A stretch of 64,000 bases of DNA. Source: Psychrosphaera ytuae. Lineage in GTDB: Bacteria; Pseudomonadota; Gammaproteobacteria; Enterobacterales; Alteromonadaceae. A program made the translations under genes and the position numbers. Shown here in pieces: positions 26,808-33,101 of the stretch. The DNA lies in contig NZ_CP072110.1 in NCBI RefSeq assembly GCF_017638545.1, positions 744,001 to 808,000 on the forward strand, read 5' to 3'. Position 1 is the stretch's first letter, and the number at the start of each line of letters is the position of its first letter. The notes below the pieces were generated by a model. It was not told the DNA's origin. It ran no database searches and was given only the letters and a program-made list of their open reading frames with translations.

Positions 26808-26855
26808 TGTCACAAACTTAATTAATTCTGTCACAAACTTTATTTAACGTGCACA
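26808..26855 (-). repeat. Right end of segment 1 (two TGTCACA sites)
   Basis: TGTCACAAACTTAATT at 26808 and TGTCACAAACTTTATTT at 26829, 21 bases apart, ending at a CACA tip at 26855. The right end of segment 2 has the same two sites 21 bases apart. Confidence 0.75.
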
Positions 26856-26859
26856 CAAG

Positions 26860-26996
26860 TGACTAGGATGAATAAAGTTTGTGACAAGTACCCGCACCAC
26901 TCAAGGGCTAGCGCTGACCTAAGGATTAATTAAGATTGTGACAAACTGAGGTTTTCGATGAAGTCGAGGCTTAAAAAAATTAATTAAGTTTGTGAC
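26860..26996 (+). repeat. Left end of segment 2 (three TTGTGACA sites)
   Basis: Sites end at 26886, 26943 and 26996 (spacing 57 and 53). The last reads TTAATTAAGTTTGTGAC. Together with the adjacent right end of segment 1 (26808), these form a 19-bp perfect inverted repeat around the junction. Confidence 0.75.
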
Positions 26997-27075
26997 TGGT
27001 TAAGTCGCACCCATGCAGCGAATGATAGGTTCCAACGAAGAAGGCTGGTTAGCTAGATGAGTTCTATATCAGGTT

Positions 27076-27294
27076 CTACAGAGTATATTCGTAGTCTGCA
27101 CATACAAATGAGTGTGACCAAGCAGGCTCTACTTCAGGGGAGCTATTGATAAAGCAGTCGAATAGGCTCAATACATCTGAAAAGTATTGGTTAAAGTGAT
27201 CTTTCTTACCACTAGCAGGCATGATACCAAGGTCAGCCAAATAACTTCTAAATTTCCTCTCAATCTCCCAGGCAGACAGCGAATCACTATGCCA
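27076..27294 (-). pseudogene. C-terminal fragment of an unknown gene
   Basis: A 72-codon open stretch without a start codon: WHSDSLSAWEIERKFRSYLA, then DLGIMPASGKKDHFNQYFSD, ending WSHSFVCADYEYTL-stop at 27076. An in-frame stop precedes it. The composition looks protein-like. I do not recognise the family. The rest of 26997-27638 shows no gene. Confidence 0.4.
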
Positions 27295-27638
27295 CTACAC
27301 TAGCGCTAGGTATTACTAAGACAGCTTCTAAAGTTTTCTTCCTTTTATCAAAATGGGCAGTTATTGACTCGACTCATCCTAATAACGTACCTTATAGTAG
27401 CCTTATAAACCACTGAAAAGATATGGCCTGCTTATCCCGCTAATTATTCAGGCATGCATAATTCGAATTGGTCGGGAGAGGAAGATTAAGAACATTGTTT
27501 TGCATTTTATTTTTTTATTGCTGACAGAGCGTTTGTAAAAATACTTCTAGCTTATATTTCTGTTACGTGGTGTACGCGTTTCCTAAGAAAAATTTTTACT
27601 TACCCGATGGAATTATTCAATACAACCTAATCAATATT

Positions 27639-30600
27639 CTATGTTTTAGGAAGGAGCTTTACTAATTTTTTGGCATGCGATAAATTCCCAGCCCCTAGAT
27701 CGCAAGTAACACCATATATATTTGGGTCAACAGGTCTTGGTAACTCGTCTGCATCAAGAAATTGACCATAATAGTCGCCCCATTTGTTCTTTGTATATTC
27801 TATTGGATTTGTTTGTGCAGGCTTAATATCGGAAACCAATGTTACACCCATACGCGATAGTTGTTTTTTCTCTTTGTCAGTATAAGGGCGCTGAGGAATC
27901 AAGGGGAAGTAGATTCTAAAGGTCTTAATGACGCTTCTTTTTGCATCAATAAACTCTTTATGGCTCATTTTTCGCATCAAGTGCTCATATTTAATAGTTT
28001 TTGCACTCTGATACACAAGCTCAATAAGTCTTGTATTAAGTACTTTATTAACTCCACCGCTGTATTGGTTTATGCAATTACCGTAACCGTTATCTATATG
28101 CCATAAAAGAGCGTTTCTAGCCTTTTCCCAATTTGCAAAGTCTTGATGAGTTTTTTCATTCCCCTGTATTTTTTTACCAAATTCATTTATCCAGTCATCA
28201 ATTCTTTTTACAATTTCTCGTGATAATATTAGAGCTAATATGGCTGAATTTCGTTCAGATTGAAGAGGTCTTTCTTCCGGTTTATCTCCCATGTAATTAG
28301 GATCATCGATTTTGGTTCTAAAACGTATATCCGAATCATCTTTATATGTGAAGATAAAGTTCTCTCTATCCTTGTTTAGGAAAATAAAGAAGTCATTTGG
28401 TTTTAGTGCCTTAATAGAGTAGCGGGCCTTAATTTCAATTGTTTTTTCTGGAATATATCTAATTGATTTAGGGATTAAGCTTTTTGCTCTAGCGCTAAGT
28501 TCTAAATAGGTGACGTGCCGAGTTTGAGAAAGTCGCCCCCCCCATGAGATTGAACTATCTTCTATTTTTCCTTTAAAAACAGTGCGTGATGAATAATATA
28601 TATCACTTAGAGGTCTACCTTCCTCTACTTTTCTCCAAAGACCAAAGTGCTCACCTAACTGAACAATGTCTTTATTCTTTTCGTTTGATAAGTTTTTCAT
28701 TAATTCTAAATCGATAAGCTGGTTTAAGTCTTCAGCAGCCAATGATATTAGTAAGGGGAAGTTTTGAGCAATAAATGTATCTTGGTTGGCAGTCGGATCT
28801 AAGTGTTTGACAACCTTTTCTTTTTGTTCGAGTTTTCGATATAAACTATTTGTAATTCGCTTTTGGATAAATTCTAAAAGATTTTTGTGACCTTCGATAG
28901 CTAGTGGTTCAAGTTCTAGGTAATTCATCATGTGGTCATAAACCTTATTACCGTATTTTTCCAAAAGAACTCTCGCCAAAGGGATGGCTTCACGGGATTC
29001 CCTTGCTGAATCCTCTATTTTTGAAAACTGTGCCTTCAGTCGTGCGGAATCGATGAATAGTTCATCAAATCTGTCGTAAAATACCGCCATTTTTAGATAT
29101 TCAGGCAGTAATACATTGATAAATAAATTTGGATTAATCAGATTCTCGTAAACATCTGTATCTACGGTCCGTACATATGAGATTGAAGGATTTCTATATT
29201 TTTGTCGTAGAGTATCATCTTTCAAGTATTCAGAATTCATCCATTTGCTAATTTCCTCTAATTGGTCAATACGCGCTGCCGCTGAAACTTCATTAAAGAT
29301 GTAATCCCAATCCATAATTTTAGTGTCATTAATGGGCGTGGGACTCGAAAATATTTTACCTCTATAAATGTCAGGATCTGTTGCATATGAAACAATCCTA
29401 CTCAATTGGTCAAACACTTCTTTTTGGTGAGTTACCGCTTGCTTGCTGCACATCCCCTTATTTTGTTTGCACGAAATTATATCTTCAAAAATCGCCGAGG
29501 ATGGGTCTAAAACGCGTTTAGTCAAAACGTTTGTACGAGTCTTCAGATCGTTTAATATGCCCTCTTCAAATAACTCTCTTGTATAGTTCATCTCCTGATA
29601 TCTGGCGGCGCTTATTTTATCGAGTCGCTCTATAATATTGGTAAGTTCTCTTAAGGTTTCTTTGTGTTGCTGTGCTGAAATACTGATTATGTAGGATAAA
29701 TCGGACTCTAAAATTGCTTGTTTGTGTTCTATTTCTGCTAACTGCTCCAGAATCAACTTTTGATTAGCAAGCACTTCCCCAAGCATTTCCATAATAACTT
29801 CATCGGCAGTGGGGCCACTATTTTTACTCATTAAAGTAAGTACAATTCCGATACCACTCGCCATATCGCCTAACATCCTTACATTCAATTCACCTTCAAT
29901 ATCATATTGTCCGAAAGCACTCATTATTTTTCCATATGCCTTCCCTGCACGATTAAATTTAAATGCGAATTCCTGATCAACCAACGCAACAATCGATACG
30001 AAACCATTTAAATCCTTGTGATAATCATCTACCTTCTTTTCCAACTGCAACAAGCGAATTGCTCGTTTTTGAAGAGTGTTGCCGGAATTTGAATCATCTA
30101 TATTAAGTAATCTTTTCTTTTGCCAAGTTGGTATCTTAGGATCTATGACTTTAGCTTTATCGTCGTCTGATAGCTCATTAAACGCATCCTCCAAGTTGTC
30201 TGAATTTTCGGTAGTCTTTCTTTTATGTTTTTTTGTTTTGTCTTGGGGCGGGAGTATTTCAATATCAGTAGATCTTATTTGGTCACCGTTGGGTAAAGTT
30301 TTCACTGCCTCATCATAATTGGCTACCAGATTTTTAACTTCACTTTCATCAATTTTAAATGTGTTCGCAAATTTTCGTGATAAGGTATCGAAATTTGTTG
30401 AATGCTTTTTAGATGATAAAATTCCTAATTCGATTGAAAAGTACGCAATTCTTGCAAGTGAAGCTGCTCCTTCGGGTCTTAACAAATATTCTTGGTAAGC
30501 TCCATTCGTTTTCCCAAATCTAGTATGACTACCAAAATAGGCATAAGAGTCGTACTCATCTTCACCAAAGCTTACACTGAAGTTATCAGGGTTACTATGG

Positions 30601-30995
30601 TACCTCTGGGCCAGCGCCAAACCCTCACCATATATTGGGACTTTATTAAGTAATAGCACTGCAATATCACGCTCGTTTATTCCTTTAACGCTGTTTTGAT
30701 AACCCTTTAAAACTTTCTTTCCAGCATGAGGTCCTCCATTAAAATTGACCCTAAATAGATTGTAAAAATGAGGGTTTTCATACAGACGTCGTGCGCGTTC
30801 ACTTACCTTAAGGCGCTTACTTTGATTCAGTGCCTCATAATTTTCGTTAGTAATAGTCCATTCTCTTAACTTCCTTGAATCGGCACTGATAATCTGTGAT
30901 TGGGATGATGCAAGCATTGAGAATGTTGCGCAAAATAAAAATAAAGTGTACTTTAGAAATGCAGTTGTATTTATGAAAAACCTTATATTTTTCAT
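27639..30995 (-). CDS. Giant exported helical protein, unknown family
   Basis: 1118 residues with an N-terminal signal peptide (LKYTLFLFCATFSMLASS). Residues 240-280 are a charged, Lys-rich linker. Near 390 a short hydrophobic stretch, MLGDMASGIGIVLTLMSK, is followed by long coiled-coil helices (IMEMLGEVLANQKLILEQLA). The rest is helical with no enzyme motif I can see, and the C-terminal 60 residues contain scattered Trp/Tyr and one Cys. A hydrophobic hairpin flanked by long helices is the layout of alpha-pore-forming toxins, but this is only a structural guess. It is the sole intact cargo gene of segment 2. Confidence 0.7.
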   Translation of the reverse strand: MKNIRFFINTTAFLKYTLFLFCATFSMLASSQSQIISADSRKLREWTITNENYEALNQSKRLKVSERARRLYENPHFYNLFRVNFNGGPHAGKKVLKGYQNSVKGINERDIAVLLLNKVPIYGEGLALAQRYHSNPDNFSVSFGEDEYDSYAYFGSHTRFGKTNGAYQEYLLRPEGAASLARIAYFSIELGILSSKKHSTNFDTLSRKFANTFKIDESEVKNLVANYDEAVKTLPNGDQIRSTDIEILPPQDKTKKHKRKTTENSDNLEDAFNELSDDDKAKVIDPKIPTWQKKRLLNIDDSNSGNTLQKRAIRLLQLEKKVDDYHKDLNGFVSIVALVDQEFAFKFNRAGKAYGKIMSAFGQYDIEGELNVRMLGDMASGIGIVLTLMSKNSGPTADEVIMEMLGEVLANQKLILEQLAEIEHKQAILESDLSYIISISAQQHKETLRELTNIIERLDKISAARYQEMNYTRELFEEGILNDLKTRTNVLTKRVLDPSSAIFEDIISCKQNKGMCSKQAVTHQKEVFDQLSRIVSYATDPDIYRGKIFSSPTPINDTKIMDWDYIFNEVSAAARIDQLEEISKWMNSEYLKDDTLRQKYRNPSISYVRTVDTDVYENLINPNLFINVLLPEYLKMAVFYDRFDELFIDSARLKAQFSKIEDSARESREAIPLARVLLEKYGNKVYDHMMNYLELEPLAIEGHKNLLEFIQKRITNSLYRKLEQKEKVVKHLDPTANQDTFIAQNFPLLISLAAEDLNQLIDLELMKNLSNEKNKDIVQLGEHFGLWRKVEEGRPLSDIYYSSRTVFKGKIEDSSISWGGRLSQTRHVTYLELSARAKSLIPKSIRYIPEKTIEIKARYSIKALKPNDFFIFLNKDRENFIFTYKDDSDIRFRTKIDDPNYMGDKPEERPLQSERNSAILALILSREIVKRIDDWINEFGKKIQGNEKTHQDFANWEKARNALLWHIDNGYGNCINQYSGGVNKVLNTRLIELVYQSAKTIKYEHLMRKMSHKEFIDAKRSVIKTFRIYFPLIPQRPYTDKEKKQLSRMGVTLVSDIKPAQTNPIEYTKNKWGDYYGQFLDADELPRPVDPNIYGVTCDLGAGNLSHAKKLVKLLPKT

Positions 30996-31164
30996 TTTAT
31001 CATTCCTTTTAAATCTATGGCTTATGTAATATTTTTGAACTGCAAACCAATCATGTATGACGAATATTTTTACCCAAACGTTAAGAAAGTTTAAGTCTAT
31101 ATAGGGTTATACTGTAACCTAAAATGTATTCATTGCAATGTCTCATCGTCCCCCACTAGGAAGG

Positions 31165-31198
31165 AAAAGCTCACTATTACCGAGCTTGAGCTTTTTTT
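31165..31198 (+). terminator. Orphan rho-independent terminator
   Basis: AAAAGCTCA, a 13-base loop, TGAGCTTTTTTT. It points along the plus strand, yet no plus-strand gene lies to its left before 30995. It may end a small RNA starting near 31105 (TATACT -10-like box) or be left over from a gene destroyed by the IS30 insertion just to the right. Confidence 0.6.
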
Positions 31199-31208
31199 AC
31201 AAAGTAAT

Positions 31209-32301
31209 ACGCGCAAATTCAGATAATAAGTGCACCACTCATGGTTAATGGGTCACAGACGATCAACTGCCTGTAGGTGGTATTCTAAAGTCGCCAAACA
31301 ATTAGAGTATTACCATGAGTTACAAGCAGTTGACCGAGGGTCAACGATACCAGATTGACGCCTATCTGCGCGAGGGGTTCAGTTACCGTGCAATCGCACA
31401 ACGGTTAGGAGTAAGCCACAGCACCATTAGCCGTGAGGTGCGCAGAAACCGCCTCAGGGGCAGTCATTATATGCCTGAGTTTGCCCATGCATACGCGTTA
31501 AAGCGACGTTGCCAGGCAGCCAAGAAGCGTATCTCTGCGGCTACCATCACGCTCGTCGAGTTTGGCCTCTCACAGAAGTGGAGTCCTGAGCAGATTGCAG
31601 GTGTTGGTAAACAAATTGGTCAGGACGTCAGCCACGAGTGGATTTACGTGCACGTACAGCGAGATAAGTTACGTGGCGGGCAGCTATATAAGCAGCTACG
31701 CCATGGGCGCAAAAAGTACCGCAAAGGTAGCCGAGTTAAGCGCGTCATCATCCCTAACCGGGTTGGCATTGAGTATCGGCCGATAGTCGTAGCTCAGAAG
31801 AAACGCTTTGGTGACTGGGAAGTGGACACAGTGCTCGGTAAGCAGGGAACCGGTGCGATAGTCAGCGTGGTATAGCGCACAAGTAAGCTGTTCCTAGTGC
31901 GTAAAGCCGCCGCTAAAAGCGCCGAAGACGTCAGCAAAACCATGATTGGTATGTTGTGGCGATACCGCCGCCATGTGCACACCATCACCGCCGATAATGG
32001 TGCTGAATTCTGAGACCATGAGCGGGTAGCTAAGCAATTGAAAACAGATATCTATTTCGCCAATCCCTACTCATCTTGGGAGCGCGGATTGAACGAGAAC
32101 TTCAACGGTTTGCTCCGTCAGTACATCGGTAAAGGCACGGATTTGCGAACGGTCTCCAACCAGCAACTGGCCGAAATAGAGAGAGCAATTAACCTGAGGC
32201 CTAGGAAATGCCTCGGGTTCAGACATCCTGCAGTGGTGTTCGAAGAGTTACGACAGGCCGCCTAAATGAGAGTGGTGCACTTCGAAGTTGAATTCGCGCG
32301 T
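31209..32301 (+). mobile_element. IS30-family insertion sequence
   Basis: About 1.09 kb with imperfect inverted ends: ACGCGCAAATTCA...AAGTGCACCACTC on the left and the complement ACGCGCGAATTCA...AAGTGCACCACTC on the right. It contains one transposase reading frame. It is inserted into a radical-SAM gene, whose remainder starts immediately after the right end. The exact tip and any 2-3 bp target duplication are uncertain. Confidence 0.85.
31315..32265 (+). pseudogene. IS30-family transposase with two in-frame stop codons
   Basis: The reading frame spans 317 codons. N-terminal helix-turn-helix: YKQLTEGQRYQIDAYLREGF and RAIAQRLGVSHSTISREVRR. The DDE core follows, with GDWEVDTVLGKQGTGAIVSV, ITADNGAEF and FANPYSSWERGLNENFNGLL. 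A TAG at 31873-31875 and a TGA at 32011-32013 interrupt the frame without shifting it. Removing both gives a full-length IS30 transposase ending at 32265. The element is therefore inactive unless rescued. Confidence 0.9.
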
Positions 32302-32842
32302 TCCCAAATCTTGAAGAAGTTAACATAACTGGAGGGGAACCACTTTTGCACAAGCAGTTTAAAGACTTCGTGAAAGTTATTAGAAGTAAACTTCCTAGCA
32401 TTCAAATATCAGTATCAAGTAATGGAACTATATACAAAAGAAAACTATCTAGTTTCATGTTAGATAGCATCCAGTCCATCAATATAAGTGTGGATGGACT
32501 TCAAAAAGAGCATGAAATTTATAGAGGCTCAGTTTAACTTACAAAAAGACCATAAACAACATCTACAAATATGTTGAAGATGGACATAGAGTTTTGATAA
32601 ACACAGTAATCAGCGAATTAAACAAGCCTACACTCGCAAAAATGAAGGGTGAGCTGGAAAAGATAGGAAATGGTATAAAAATTAAAGAGAATTATGTGGA
32701 CTACAAGAGAAGTGCATGTGAAACATGCAAATTAACAAAAACCATCGCCATTTACCCTGAAAATAAAATTGTAAAATGTTACGCAGAGCTCGAGCCACAT
32801 CCAATTAACGATGAAGAGAAAATTAGTTTTAAGAGTATCTAA
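32301..32842 (+). pseudogene. Radical-SAM protein remnant, truncated by IS30
   Basis: The frame right of the IS reads FPNLEEVNITGGEPLLHKQF, the TGGEP motif that binds SAM in radical-SAM enzymes, then SVSSNGTIYKRK and INISVDGL. A frameshift at about 32530 moves it to TINNIYKYVEDGHRVLINTV. It ends near 32842 with ACETCKLTKTIAIYPENKIV and KCY, a SPASM-like cysteine cluster. The CxxxCxxC cluster and everything before it is missing, displaced or deleted by the IS30. Such enzymes often mature peptides, but the substrate cannot be inferred. Confidence 0.75.
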
Positions 32843-33004
32843 AAATTTTGAGGTGACGCCCCCCATTCAAATGAAACCTATAAGCCTTCACATAAAGCAT
32901 ATATCGGACACAAACTAACTTTAATCTCGTTTATATCGCACGCACTAATAGTAAATTTATACCTAATTAACATCGCGAATTATAAAACTCTCCGTACAAC
33001 CATA

Positions 33005-33037
33005 GGAAAATGCGAACCGTAGTAGATTCGCATTTCC
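33005..33037 (+). terminator. Hairpin at the right edge of segment 2
   Basis: GGAAAATGCGAA, a 10-base loop, TTCGCATTTCC. It lies 11 bases before the right-end repeats, like the hairpin at 26766. It could also end transcription of gcvP from the other strand. The intervening 32843-33004 shows no gene. Confidence 0.65.
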
Positions 33038-33047
33038 TTGGTAAGGC

Positions 33048-33095
33048 TGTCACAATCTTAATTAACTCTGTCACAAACTTTATTTAACGTAGACA
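33048..33095 (-). repeat. Right end of segment 2 (two TGTCACA sites)
   Basis: TGTCACAATCTTAATT at 33048 and TGTCACAAACTTTATTT at 33069, 21 bases apart, with the tip at 33095. Six bases separate the tip from the gcvP stop codon (33102-33104). Confidence 0.75.
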
Positions 33096-33101
33096 ATACC
33101 C

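Larger units (their letters stand above)
18051..26855. mobile_element. Transposon-like segment 1 (8.8 kb, no transposase)
   Basis: Bounded by 27-bp inverted repeats: 18051-18077 (TGACCAGAATGAATT then AAGTTTATGACA) and the complement of 26829-26855 (TGTGCACGTTAAATA then AAGTTTGTGACA). Further inward copies of TTGTGACA sit at 18134 and 18188 on the left and 26808 on the right. The TG...CA tips, the asymmetric subterminal repeats and the conserved spacings resemble ends bound by Tn7/Tn5053-type (TnsB/TniA) transposases. That resemblance is my inference. Cargo: nucleotidyltransferase and HMGL-like pair, AbiTii debris, and the metallophosphoesterase/ATPase operon. No target-site duplication was found. 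Confidence 0.6.
26860..33095. mobile_element. Transposon-like segment 2 (6.2 kb, no matching transposase)
   Basis: Starts 4 bases after segment 1 and ends 6 bases past the gcvP stop codon. TIRs are 26860-26886 (TGACTAGGATGAATA then AAGTTTGTGACA) and the complement of 33069-33095 (TGTCTACGTTAAATA then AAGTTTGTGACA). Its cargo is a large exported protein, an IS30-family insertion, a broken radical-SAM gene and a C-terminal fragment of an unknown gene. The only transposase inside is the dead IS30 one, whose ends are unrelated to these TIRs, so movement would need a transposase from elsewhere. Confidence 0.6.

Noticed and set aside
18051..33095. Integron attC sites or CRISPR array as explanation for the repeats
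   Set aside because: The repeats lack the GTTRRRY core and the R'/R'' layout of attC, are not regularly spaced units with unique spacers, and no integron integrase or cas gene is present.
18046..33100. Target-site duplication flanking the two segments
   Set aside because: Left flank AATCC, spacer CAAG and right flank ATACC do not form a convincing duplication.
10027..33101. Prophage or conjugative element
   Set aside because: No capsid, tail, portal, terminase, integrase, relaxase or type IV secretion gene is present.
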